From positions 1 through 23,868 of the forward strand of contig JAYVYR010000158.1 in the NCBI GenBank assembly GCA_043784065.1: a DNA stretch of 23,868 nucleotides, in the 5' to 3' direction. The notes below the pieces were generated by a model that was given only the letters and a program-made list of their open reading frames with translations, had not been told where the DNA came from and searched no databases. Both the position numbers and the translations under genes were made by a program. The stretch comes from Bog-756 sp043784065. GTDB taxonomy: Bacteria > Actinomycetota > Acidimicrobiia > Acidimicrobiales > RAAP-2. Each line of letters begins with the position of its first letter. Within the stretch, counting starts at the first letter, position 1. Below, piece by piece: positions 16,328-23,868 of this stretch.

Positions 16328-17289
16328 CACAGGAGCCCCTGGCGGATATCGAACCGCTGGCGCAGGCGATCGCCGATGAGGTTGATGGACCACAGCAGCA
16401 AGAACATGGCCATGGCCGGCCACAGCATGATGTAGGGATCGACACTGAGAGCGTTGTTGGCGGTGCCCTCATTGATCATGTTGCCCCATGACGGGGTGGG
16501 AAGGGCGACGGACAGTCCGAGGAAGGCCAGCGTGCCTTCGATGACGATTAGTCCGGCCAGAGTGATGAGACTGAAGGTGACGGTCACCGGTACGACATTG
16601 GGAAGGATCTCCCGCAGCACGATGCGGGCGTCGGTGGCCCCCATCGTCTTCGCTGCGATCACGAAATCCCGCTGGGCGAAGGCCAGGCTGGAAGCCCGGA
16701 TCACCCGATACATCAGAGGAATGGTGGCTACACCGAGAATGATGGTGATGTGCAGAAGCGACGCGCCCCAGAAGGTCACGATGGCGATGACGGCCACAAT
16801 GGCCGGAAAGGCCAAGATGATGAAAGAGAAGGCATTCAGCGCGATGTCGAGCCGTCCGCCTCGATAGCCGGACACCAGGCCGGCGGTCCCCCCGAAGATC
16901 AGCCCGATGGCCACACCGGCCACTCCGACGATGAGCGATACCCGGGAGCCGAAGACCAGACGGGCCAGCAGATCACGCCCGAGGTCGTCGGTCCCCATGA
17001 GGTGGGCACTGCTGGGTCCCTGGTTGAGGGCCGAGAAGTTCCCGAAGTTGGGCTTTTGGAGCGGCAGGACATTGGCCAGTAGCGCCGACAGCAGTACGAC
17101 CACGAGGAAGCTGAGGGCGAACCAGAACAAGAAGCCGAATGGTTTCTTCTTCAACGGCTGGCCATCGATGTCCACGGCATCCGACTGCATCTCCAGGACG
17201 GCTTCGTCGGTGGCCGCCGTCATCGGGATCCGGTTGGCCAGCAACCTGTCCGATGATCCGGTGTCGAGGAGTTCTCTGTCGTCAGGCAT
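16327..17289 (-). CDS. Peptide-type ABC importer permease (DppC/OppC family)
   Basis: Inner-membrane permease of 320 residues with about six helices. After a roughly 45-residue cytoplasmic N-terminus, the first helix is at about 52-73. The DppC/OppC landmark HLMGTDDLGRDLLARL follows, then the coupling-helix EAA-type motif AAKTMGATDARIVLREILP. The start at ATG 17289 has GGGAG six bases upstream and lies three bases past the previous stop. The N-terminal extension before the first helix is longer than in many relatives but not exceptional. It forms the translocation pore with the neighbouring DppB-type permease. Confidence 0.94.
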   Translation of the reverse strand: MPDDRELLDTGSSDRLLANRIPMTAATDEAVLEMQSDAVDIDGQPLKKKPFGFLFWFALSFLVVVLLSALLANVLPLQKPNFGNFSALNQGPSSAHLMGTDDLGRDLLARLVFGSRVSLIVGVAGVAIGLIFGGTAGLVSGYRGGRLDIALNAFSFIILAFPAIVAVIAIVTFWGASLLHITIILGVATIPLMYRVIRASSLAFAQRDFVIAAKTMGATDARIVLREILPNVVPVTVTFSLITLAGLIVIEGTLAFLGLSVALPTPSWGNMINEGTANNALSVDPYIMLWPAMAMFLLLWSINLIGDRLRQRFDIRQGLL

Positions 17290-17292
17290 GGT

Positions 17293-18237
17293 TCACTCCC
17301 GCACCACTCTCGGGTCGACGACGGTGAAGATGAAGTCGATGATGAACTGGATGATCACGAACGCGATGGCCACCACCAACGAGATTCCTTGGACGACCAG
17401 GTAGTCCCGTTGCTCGACTGCCTGGACGAGCGCGTAGCCGATACCCGGCATGGCGAAGAGAAGCTCGACCACGAAGGTGCCGGCAATCAGGCTGCCGATA
17501 TTGATGCCGGCGGCGGCCAGGAGCGAGAAACTGGAGGGTCGGAAGGCATGACGCCACATGATCCGGCGGTTGGACAGGCCCTTGGACCGCGCCATCGTGA
17601 TGAAGTCCTGCTGCAAGGTACTGATCAGGTCGGAACGCAAGAGGCGGAAGTAGACGGCGATCGAACCGGCGGTAATGGCTACAGACGGCAGGATCATTTC
17701 GTGGATGTTCTGCGCCGGGCTTTGAATGAATGGTGTGTAGCCCGTCGCCGGAAACCACCCCAGTCCCACGGCGAACACGGCCACCAGAATCGGCGCTACG
17801 ACGAACGGCGGGAGGGCCAGGAGCCCGAACGTCATCGTCGTCGACGCGTTGTCGAGCGACTTGTTGGGTTTGCGGGACACCACAAGTGCGAGGGGGATGG
17901 CCACGGCGAACGCCAGGATCTGGCTGATGATGATCAGTTCGACGGTGACCGGCGCTCCGGTGGCCAGGGTGTGGGTTACCGACAGATGATTCAGATACGA
18001 CGTGCCCAGATTGCCGTGGAAGGCGGCGCTGAGCCAGATCGTGTACTGGTGCCACAGCGGCAGGTTGAGTCCGAGTTGCTTGAGCAGGATCACCCGGTTG
18101 GCCGCCGTGTCGTTGGCCCCGAGGATGGCCGTCGTCGGGTCGCCCGGCAAGAGGTGGACCAGCATGAAAACCAGTACCGAGATGACGAACGACACCACCA
18201 ACAGCTGGAGGAACCGTCTGATCAGGTACTTACCCAT
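17293..18237 (-). CDS. Peptide-type ABC importer permease (DppB/OppB family)
   Basis: Inner-membrane permease of 314 residues. It starts with the DppB-like MGKYLIRRFLQLLVVSFVIS helix, followed by HLLPGDP and the periplasmic segment LGLNLPLWHQYTIWL. The EAA-type motif MARSKGLSNRRIMWRHAFRP lies before the last two helices. About six helices are visible, as expected. ATG 18237 is preceded by GGGGG at a suitable distance. It is 30 bases downstream of the binding-protein gene and three bases before the second permease gene, all in one transcript by inference. Confidence 0.94.
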   Translation of the reverse strand: MGKYLIRRFLQLLVVSFVISVLVFMLVHLLPGDPTTAILGANDTAANRVILLKQLGLNLPLWHQYTIWLSAAFHGNLGTSYLNHLSVTHTLATGAPVTVELIIISQILAFAVAIPLALVVSRKPNKSLDNASTTMTFGLLALPPFVVAPILVAVFAVGLGWFPATGYTPFIQSPAQNIHEMILPSVAITAGSIAVYFRLLRSDLISTLQQDFITMARSKGLSNRRIMWRHAFRPSSFSLLAAAGINIGSLIAGTFVVELLFAMPGIGYALVQAVEQRDYLVVQGISLVVAIAFVIIQFIIDFIFTVVDPRVVRE

Positions 18238-18267
18238 GTGACCCCCGGAGACGCGTCATCCCTGTCG

Positions 18268-19953
18268 CTACTTCGACAGCCAGATCGCCGTGGGGCTGAA
18301 GATTCCCTCATCGAATGCGTACGCCGGCTTGCCGTCGGGGAGGGTCGGGTTGGCGAAGTTCTGGACCCGGCTGGTGGCCACTTCCGAGAAGATGTACTGC
18401 TCGAGCCACAGGTAGGGGAGGTCCTTCGCCAGTTGCTCGTTGACGGTCTGGTAGGCCTTGACCCGGGTGGCTTTGTCCGTGGTGTGCCGACCGGTGAGCA
18501 TGTTCTGCTCGATGACCGGGTTGGAGTTGCGGGCGAAGTTGAGGGCGATGCTCCCGACGGGCCCCGCCGTCGTGGTACTCCACCATACGTAGTTGAGATC
18601 GGGGTCGACGTTTCCGAACTGGTACGAGGTGGCAGCTTGGAACTTGCCGAAGATGAAGTTGTTGATGAGGTCGGCTTGTTGGATCTGACTGATCTGGACG
18701 TCGAAGCCGACCTGGTTCCACATCTGCTGCATGATTTGAACGACCTCGGCCAGACGGGGGTCGGTGGTGGTCGTCAACGTGAGAGTGGGAGTCCCGTGCT
18801 CGGCCTTATACTCGGTCACGAGCTTCTTGGCACCGGCTGGATCGAAGGTCGGGTAGCCGGTCGACGAGTAGTACGGCGAATCCGACAGATAGAGGCCGTT
18901 GACGGGTTTGGCGTAACCTCCGCCGAAGATCTTCTGCACGGTGGCTTGGTCCAGCCCCTTGGCCAGGGCCTGGCGGATGCGGAGGTCGTTGGTGGGGGTA
19001 ACGGCCGTGTTGAGCATGACGAAGGCCATCGACGGTTCGCCGATGACGCCCGTACGGGAGTCCACCACCTGGTAGCCGGACTGACCCTCGAACCGTTTGA
19101 TGGTGTTGGGGTCGGTGGACCCCAACATGTCCACGCCGCCGGTCTTGAGGGTCGCCTCGCGTTGGATCGTGTCGGGAATCGGCTTCAAGGTGATCTGGTC
19201 GAGATAGGGGAGGCCCTTTCGCCAGTAGTTGGGGTTCTTGGTGGCGGTAAAATGGTTGTTGGGCTGCCAGTCCTGGTAGACGAATGGGCCGGTGCCGACG
19301 GGGTGGGGGACGGCGACCTTGGCGGCAACCTGGTCGATCATGGCCTGGGCGACCACGTAACCCACCTGTGTCGCCAGACCGGCCGGAAAACCAGGATTCG
19401 GCGCCTGGAGCTTGTAGACCACGGTCATCGGGTCTGAGGCCGTCGCCGACACCACCTGGGTGAGGGCCTGGCCGGTCAACAGCGAGGCTTTCAGGGCGGC
19501 GAAGTTGTTGACGACCACGGTGGCATTGAGGGCCGACCCGTCGTGGAACTTGACGTTGGGACGGAGGGTCATCGTCCAGGTGTCGAAGCTGGAATTGGCA
19601 GTCATCGACTGGGCCAGATAGGGCTGGGCGGTTCCGTCGGCGCCGATGGCCATGAGCGGATCGTAGAGGCACTGGGCGTAGATGTAGCCGTTGGTGTCCC
19701 AGTGGTTGTTCGGTGGGTAGAAGCCGTCGATCTCGGCGACGAGTCCGACGGTGAGCGAACCGCCCTGGACCGGGGTACCGGTGCCCACCCCTGGCTTCGA
19801 TCCAGATGTCGCTGTTGTCGATGACGTGCTTGTGCCTGGCGAACCACAAGCGTCCAGTGCGCTGCCGGCTGCTCCGGCCAGCACGACGGCGCCACCGGCT
19901 GCGGCCCCCTTGGCCATGAACGTACGACGAGTGATTCCGTGTTCCTTCGACAT
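18268..19953 (-). CDS. Extracellular solute-binding protein, family 5 (peptide-type), predicted Tat lipoprotein
   Basis: Binding component of the importer, 561 residues from ATG 19953. The N-terminus has a twin-arginine motif TRRTFM (8-13), then a small-residue hydrophobic stretch and LDAC with Cys36, a probable lipobox with an unusual Asp at -2. A Ser/Thr/Gly linker follows. Family-5 landmarks include YDPLMAIGADG, LRPNVKFHDGS, GTGPFVYQDWQP, NPNYWRKGLPYLD and LRIRQALAKGLD. ATG 19953 was chosen over ATG 19959 because GGGGGA lies six bases before the former and touches the latter; the frame is open to 20028. It is the first gene of the operon and is followed by both permeases and both ATPases. 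The substrate is probably short peptides, but the sequence does not prove it. Confidence 0.93.
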   Translation of the reverse strand: MSKEHGITRRTFMAKGAAAGGAVVLAGAAGSALDACGSPGTSTSSTTATSGSKPGVGTGTPVQGGSLTVGLVAEIDGFYPPNNHWDTNGYIYAQCLYDPLMAIGADGTAQPYLAQSMTANSSFDTWTMTLRPNVKFHDGSALNATVVVNNFAALKASLLTGQALTQVVSATASDPMTVVYKLQAPNPGFPAGLATQVGYVVAQAMIDQVAAKVAVPHPVGTGPFVYQDWQPNNHFTATKNPNYWRKGLPYLDQITLKPIPDTIQREATLKTGGVDMLGSTDPNTIKRFEGQSGYQVVDSRTGVIGEPSMAFVMLNTAVTPTNDLRIRQALAKGLDQATVQKIFGGGYAKPVNGLYLSDSPYYSSTGYPTFDPAGAKKLVTEYKAEHGTPTLTLTTTTDPRLAEVVQIMQQMWNQVGFDVQISQIQQADLINNFIFGKFQAATSYQFGNVDPDLNYVWWSTTTAGPVGSIALNFARNSNPVIEQNMLTGRHTTDKATRVKAYQTVNEQLAKDLPYLWLEQYIFSEVATSRVQNFANPTLPDGKPAYAFDEGIFSPTAIWLSK

Positions 19954-20044
19954 GCACATTCCCCCGATTGCGATTTCGAGGTCACCCGAGGGCGACCCTG
20001 TGTCATCCGCTTGCTCAGCGGCTCTCAAACAGACTCCTCAACTC

Positions 20045-20063
20045 GTGGCACTGACTCTGCCAC
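20045..20063. promoter_or_regulatory. Inverted repeat in the divergent intergenic region
   Basis: GTGGCA-CTGACTC-TGCCAC, six-base arms and a seven-base centre, lies about 90 bases before the importer operon and 140 bases before the glycosyltransferase start. The size and location suit a dimeric regulator site, but six-base arms can arise by chance in this composition. No clear -35/-10 pair for the importer operon was found. Confidence 0.25.
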
Positions 20064-20188
20064 AGCGGGAGAGCACCGTGGGCGAACAGTAGTGCCCCCG
20101 TAGTCCGCGGTCCACGCCTGACGGGGTGGATCCAGGCGGGAGTGCGAGGGAAAGCGGGGCCTGAGTCGGTAGGTCGCAGCGTCCTGGG

Positions 20189-20194
20189 TACCAT
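20189..20194 (+). promoter_or_regulatory. Candidate -10 box giving a leaderless glycosyltransferase mRNA
   Basis: TACCAT fits TANNNT and ends seven bases before ATG 20202, the spacing expected for leaderless transcripts, which are common in actinobacteria. No ribosome-binding site precedes that ATG. The -35 region is not recognisable. Confidence 0.35.
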
Positions 20195-20201
20195 GCGAGT
20201 C

Positions 20202-21923
20202 ATGGAAGCCGCACCCCCCGGACAGCGCGCGTCGATCCACGCCACGGAGGAGATCGGTTCGGAGGTCGACCACGCGATCCGAGCATCGTCGGCTGGGATT
20301 GTGGCTGGATCAGACGATCGGATCGGTACTCCGACCGTTTCTATCGTCAACGAAGCCGATGACCCGGAGGGTCCGCCGTTCTCGTCCACCACGCGGGTCC
20401 TGATCGGTGTCGGTGTCGTACTTGCGATGATGATGGGCCTGGTTTTGCGTTTTTGGACCCGTTCCGATCTTTGGCTGGACGAGGCCTTGACCGTCAACAT
20501 CGCTCGACTCCCCGTGCACGACATACCGTCCTATCTGAAGCGGGACGGTGCACCGCCGCTCTACTACGTGCTTCTCCACTATTGGATCGGCACGTTCGGA
20601 ACCTCCGACGTGGCCGTGCGGTCGTTGGCCGGGTTTTTCGGTATCGCCACGATCCCACTGGCATGGCTGGCCGGGCATCGCCTCGGCGGCCGCACCGCGG
20701 CCTGGGCCGCCATGCTTCTGGTGGCCTCATCTCCCTTCGCCGTCCGATACGACACCGAAGCACGGATGTACTCGTTGGTGGCCCTGCTGACCCTGCTGGG
20801 TTTCCTCGCCCTCGACCGGGCCTTACGGGCCCCTCGGGCGGCCAATCTGGTGGCTGTGGCCGCCATCTCCGGCCTGCTGCTCTATACCCACTACTGGTCC
20901 ATCTACCTGTTGGCCACGACCATGCTGTGGCTGCTGTTCCAGGCATGGCGGGGCCGTCCGGAGTGGCGCAGGGGTGCACGTTCGGCAATGGTGGCCGCCG
21001 TTCTCGGTTGCCTCACGTTCCTGCCCTGGGTGCCGATCTTTCTCTTCCAGTCGAAACACACCGGCACCCCGTGGGCCACACCGGCCAGCTTCGCGGCCAT
21101 GGTCAACGCCGTGGCGTCATTTGCCGGGGGGAGCACCAGTCAAGGTCGGGCCCTCGCCCTCCTCTTCTTCGCCTTGATCGGACTCGGCCTGTTCGGCTTG
21201 GCTACCGACCGCCTGCACATCGACGTCGACATCCGCACCCGACCCATCGGCCGGCCGTTGGCCCTAGTAGTCCTGGGCACCCTGGCCGCGGCCATTGCCG
21301 GCGGACTGGCGTCGAACAGCGCATTCGACGCCCGCTACGCCTCCGTGGTGTTCATCCCGCTGATCCTGATGGTGTCCCTCGGCCTCACCGTCTTCCAGGA
21401 CCGTCATGTGCGTGTGGCCGTGCTGGCTCTGGCCATGGCCTTAGGTCTGGCCGCATCGGCTCCCAATGTCATCACCAACCGGACCCAGGCCGGCCAGGTG
21501 GCGACAGCCATTGCCGCCACCGCCAAACCTGGTGACGTGATCGCCTACTGCCCGGACCAACTCGGCCCCGCCGTCGACCGCCTTCTGCCGGCCGGACGCT
21601 ACCGCCAGCTGACGTTCCCGCAAGGCGCGGGGCCCACCTTCGTCAACTGGGTGGACTATGCAGATGCCGTGCGGGACGCCTCGCCGGTGGCGTTCGCCCG
21701 ACAGGTGCAGACGCTGGCTGCAGGCGGGCATCAGATCTACCTGGTGTGGGGCGCCGGGTACCAGGCGTTCGGCACCAAATGTGAGGGGGTGGTCCAGACC
21801 CTGCAAGGAAGTCTCGATGTACACGGCAACCTCAACTACCGCTCGACCGGTTTGGTGGTCAGCGACGACAAGTCCTTCTACCAGCCGATGTCGCTGGTCC
21901 GCCTGACGCCGAGCGGGTCCTGA
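20202..21923 (+). CDS. Polytopic membrane glycosyltransferase, GT39-like (GT-C fold)
   Basis: Membrane protein of 573 residues with about ten or more helices between roughly 65 and 435, then a soluble C-terminal domain. After the first helix comes SDLWLDEALT with Asp93-Glu94, the acidic pair of GT-C glycosyltransferases, and then DGAPPLYYVLLHYW (115-128) and RYDTEARMYSL. These are typical of GT39-like proteins that use polyprenyl-phosphate sugars on the outer face of the membrane. The C-terminal part (NRTQAGQVATAI, AKPGDVIAYCPDQ) resembles the extracytoplasmic domain of such proteins. The frame is open from GTG 20142 (or ATG 20193); I chose ATG 20202 for its -10 box. The first 60 residues look disordered either way. 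Sugar and acceptor are unknown. The PIG-V-like gene follows after five bases. Confidence 0.85.
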   Translation: MEAAPPGQRASIHATEEIGSEVDHAIRASSAGIVAGSDDRIGTPTVSIVNEADDPEGPPFSSTTRVLIGVGVVLAMMMGLVLRFWTRSDLWLDEALTVNIARLPVHDIPSYLKRDGAPPLYYVLLHYWIGTFGTSDVAVRSLAGFFGIATIPLAWLAGHRLGGRTAAWAAMLLVASSPFAVRYDTEARMYSLVALLTLLGFLALDRALRAPRAANLVAVAAISGLLLYTHYWSIYLLATTMLWLLFQAWRGRPEWRRGARSAMVAAVLGCLTFLPWVPIFLFQSKHTGTPWATPASFAAMVNAVASFAGGSTSQGRALALLFFALIGLGLFGLATDRLHIDVDIRTRPIGRPLALVVLGTLAAAIAGGLASNSAFDARYASVVFIPLILMVSLGLTVFQDRHVRVAVLALAMALGLAASAPNVITNRTQAGQVATAIAATAKPGDVIAYCPDQLGPAVDRLLPAGRYRQLTFPQGAGPTFVNWVDYADAVRDASPVAFARQVQTLAAGGHQIYLVWGAGYQAFGTKCEGVVQTLQGSLDVHGNLNYRSTGLVVSDDKSFYQPMSLVRLTPSGS

Positions 21924-21928
21924 CCGAG

Positions 21929-23137
21929 GTGACTGCTCGGCTGCCGGCGGCGACGGCGACGGCCGAGCCGGGCACCGCCATCCGACCGTCGGCGTTCCGC
22001 CGCCAACTGGGGCTCATCGGCAGAGCCGTCATCGAGGTACTGCCGGCATGGTTGGTCGCCCGGGTCTTGGTGGGCGGGGGGCTCGTCGCAGCGCACCTGG
22101 TGGTCCACTCAGTAAGACCCGGCAATCCGACAGCTCGTCTGCGGGTGCACGACGGACTCCTCGGCTGGGATGCCGGGTGGTATCGGGCCATCGCCAGCCA
22201 CGGGTACGCCACTTCCGGTCATCAGTCGCTCCGGTTCTTCCCGCTCTACCCGATGCTCGGTCGCAGCATCGGCCACGTGCCTGGCATCGGTGTGGGCACG
22301 GCACTGATCGTGGTGGCCAATGTGGCCTCTCTGTTGGCCATGGCCGGGCTGCTGCTTTTGGTGCGCCACGATCGGGGCGGCATGCCCGCGGGCGAAGGTG
22401 GCCTGGGCCGGCGTTCGGTGTGGTTGCTGGCGCTCGCTCCTTCAGCGTTCGCTCTGGTGCTGGCCTACGCCGACGCCGTCCTGCTCCTCTGCGTTGTGGT
22501 CGCCTTCCTCGGCTTCCGGAACAACCGGTGGTGGTGGGCTGCCGCCGCCGGGTTGGCTGCCGGAACCGCCCGCCCGGTGGGCGTGCTGCTGGTGGTGCCG
22601 GTGGCCGTCGAACTCTGGTCGTGCCGGCGGGGCCTGGCTGGCCCAAGGGAATGGGGCAGGGGAGTAGCCGCCCTTGGGGCGCCGGTCGTTGGAGCGGGCG
22701 CCTATCTGATCTGGGTCGGTCATGTCTTCGGCAATGCCTGGCTGCCCTTCACTGTTCAGCAGCAGTCCGGCCACCGCGGTCAACTCGCCGCCCCCTTCGA
22801 CGCCATGTGGCACGACGGTATCGATGCACTGCACGGGCATCACCTCGGCAGCGCCCTGCACATCCCCTGGGTGGTGGTGTGCGTGGCCCTCGCCGTGGTC
22901 GCCTGGCAGCGTCTGGCGAGGTCGTATGCGCTGTTCTCGGTGGCCGTGCTCGTGGTGTCGTTGAGCAGCACCAACCTGGACTCGTTCGAGCGCTACGCCC
23001 TCGGGGCCTTTCCCTTGGTGGTGGCGGCTTCGACCTTCACGTCCCGCCGACCGGTGGAGCTGGTCGTCCTGACAGCCTCGGCTGCCGCCATGGTCGGCTA
23101 CGCGACGTTGAGCTTCCTCGGCATCGTGGTGCCCTAG
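21929..23137 (+). CDS. PIG-V-like mannosyltransferase family membrane protein
   Basis: Membrane protein of 402 residues with about nine helices. The motif WDAGWYRAIASHGY (80-93) followed by RFFPLYPMLGR (102-112) is the signature of bacterial proteins related to eukaryotic GPI mannosyltransferase PIG-V; Asp81 is the likely catalytic acid of this GT-C group. It probably transfers a sugar from a polyprenyl phosphate donor at the outer membrane face. The GTG start lies five bases after the upstream glycosyltransferase stop, with only GAG-like sequence before it, so translational coupling is likely. The first 27 residues are polar and Ala-rich. The two genes probably work on the same glycan. Donor and acceptor cannot be read from the sequence. 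Confidence 0.82.
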   Translation: MTARLPAATATAEPGTAIRPSAFRRQLGLIGRAVIEVLPAWLVARVLVGGGLVAAHLVVHSVRPGNPTARLRVHDGLLGWDAGWYRAIASHGYATSGHQSLRFFPLYPMLGRSIGHVPGIGVGTALIVVANVASLLAMAGLLLLVRHDRGGMPAGEGGLGRRSVWLLALAPSAFALVLAYADAVLLLCVVVAFLGFRNNRWWWAAAAGLAAGTARPVGVLLVVPVAVELWSCRRGLAGPREWGRGVAALGAPVVGAGAYLIWVGHVFGNAWLPFTVQQQSGHRGQLAAPFDAMWHDGIDALHGHHLGSALHIPWVVVCVALAVVAWQRLARSYALFSVAVLVVSLSSTNLDSFERYALGAFPLVVAASTFTSRRPVELVVLTASAAAMVGYATLSFLGIVVP

Positions 23138-23431
23138 GCGGCGTTACCCCGGGGTCCTCCCTGCACCTCGGCCGGCACCGCACGTCCAACGGGGACACCG
23201 AGGAGCCGCCTGGCGGTGCATCACTCAGGTACCGGCGAAACCACTAACCTGCCCGTCGTACGGCGTTACTGATGTCACTCCCCTCAGTCGAACGGGAGGG
23301 GGACCCGTGAGAGGCGGGCTGTCGGTCGACCCACCAATCGCATCGGGGCACACGCCGCCCCGTTCAACATGGTCACGGACGGCGTACTGCCTTCCCCGGC
23401 CCCCGGAACCTGAAGAAACGGATCGCACCGT
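23138..23431. other. Intergenic gap before the flavoprotein gene
   Basis: No convincing gene is seen in these 294 bases. CCTCGG at 23166-23171 pairs with CCGAGG at 23198-23203, a possible terminator-like fold after the PIG-V-like gene. A TAACCT at 23245-23250 could be a -10 box. Neither is strong. Confidence 0.4.
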
Positions 23432-23868
23432 ATGGCAATGCCGCACAACCAGCAGACCACATCTGATGCCGTATCGGCGGACCACGCGGACGTCCCTGTG
23501 GTGATCATCGGCGGGGGTCCGGCCGGCCTCACGGCCGCCTACCGGCTCGCGCAGTCTGGCGACCCCGTAGTAGTCGTCGAACAGGACAAGGTCCTCGGCG
23601 GCATCAGCCGCACCGTCGAACGCGACGGCTGGCGCTTCGACATCGGTGGTCACCGGTTCTTCACCAAGGTGGTGCCGGTCGAGGAGTTCTGGCACGAGAT
23701 CCTGCCCGACGAGGACTTCCTGCTGCGGCCCCGCATGAGCCGCATCTTCTACGGCGGCAAGTATTACGACTACCCGATCAAACTCGGCAACGCCCTCTCC
23801 AACCTCGGGATCGTCGAGGCCGTCCGGTGCGGGCTCTCGTTCCTGTGGGTGCGCGTCCGACCGCCGAA
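23432..23868 (+). CDS. FAD-dependent oxidoreductase (UDP-galactopyranose mutase / protoporphyrinogen oxidase-like), 3' end outside window
   Basis: The first 145 residues of an FAD-binding protein. After about 20 polar residues there is a Rossmann strand with the dinucleotide-binding motif IIGGGPAGLTAAY (25-37), ending at Glu50, which would bind the ribose. GGISRTV (56-62) and DIGGHRFFTK (70-79) follow. GGHRFF-type motifs are seen in actinobacterial flavoproteins annotated as amine-oxidase-like or UDP-galactopyranose-mutase-like, often found with glycosyltransferases. Later YGGKYYDYPIKL also resembles that group. The start is ATG 23432; ATG 23438 is an alternative, and neither has a strong ribosome-binding site. 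Its place after two membrane glycosyltransferases supports a role in envelope glycan synthesis. The substrate is not determined. Confidence 0.88.
   Translation, partial: MAMPHNQQTTSDAVSADHADVPVVIIGGGPAGLTAAYRLAQSGDPVVVVEQDKVLGGISRTVERDGWRFDIGGHRFFTKVVPVEEFWHEILPDEDFLLRPRMSRIFYGGKYYDYPIKLGNALSNLGIVEAVRCGLSFLWVRVRPP

Noticed and set aside
17389..19437. A 682-codon open frame on the plus strand across the importer genes
   Set aside because: It is antisense to the binding-protein and permease genes, which have strong family motifs. The translation is Gly/Arg/Asp-rich and without motifs, a usual shadow in high-GC DNA.
1..23868. CRISPR arrays, insertion sequences, integrases, toxin-antitoxin or phage genes
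   Set aside because: I looked for spaced repeats, transposase motifs and att-like repeats flanking the tRNA and found none.

Overview
The window is high-GC, densely coding chromosomal DNA that reads as actinobacterial. Four features suggest this: the run pdtaR-like ANTAR regulator, polA, rpsA; a DNA polymerase I whose 3'-5' exonuclease residues are degenerate and whose motif B has a Tyr; frequent GTG starts; and no encoded CCA on the tRNA. A deep lineage such as Acidimicrobiia is my inference from the gene neighbourhood and protein style; no marker here proves it. No mobile element, CRISPR array or phage gene is visible.

Left part (1-6760, all minus strand). A type II fatty-acid synthesis cluster is transcribed right to left: fabD, fabG, acpP, fabF, followed by a UbiB/AarF-type ABC1 kinase that leaves the window at base 1. 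FabD carries an unusual C-terminal extension that looks like a biotinyl/lipoyl-type barrel but contains no lysine. Upstream of fabD lie about 390 bases without a convincing gene, a six-helix membrane protein of unknown function and a tRNA-Leu(CAA).

Middle part (7015-13900, plus strand). In order these are an enolase-superfamily o-succinylbenzoate synthase (probable MenC, menaquinone synthesis), a 97-residue helical protein of unknown function, an ANTAR response regulator, DNA polymerase I and ribosomal protein S1. The polA-rpsA gap holds two dyads that could be RNA hairpins or an operator. The rpsA 3' end contains short tandem repeats coding an Ala/Pro/Val/Glu tail.

Right part. A complete five-gene peptide-type ABC importer (minus strand, 14178-19953) is ordered binding protein, two permeases, two ATPases, with very tight or overlapping junctions. 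It converges on rpsA. Divergent from it, on the plus strand, are two polytopic GT-C-type glycosyltransferases (GT39-like and PIG-V-like) and the start of an FAD-dependent oxidoreductase related to UDP-galactopyranose mutase and protoporphyrinogen oxidase. This looks like a cell-envelope glycan locus cut by the window edge.

Most of the window is housekeeping. The most unusual item is the FabD fusion. The rest is of moderate interest: leader dyads before rpsA, an unusual PolA motif A, and leaderless-looking promoters.
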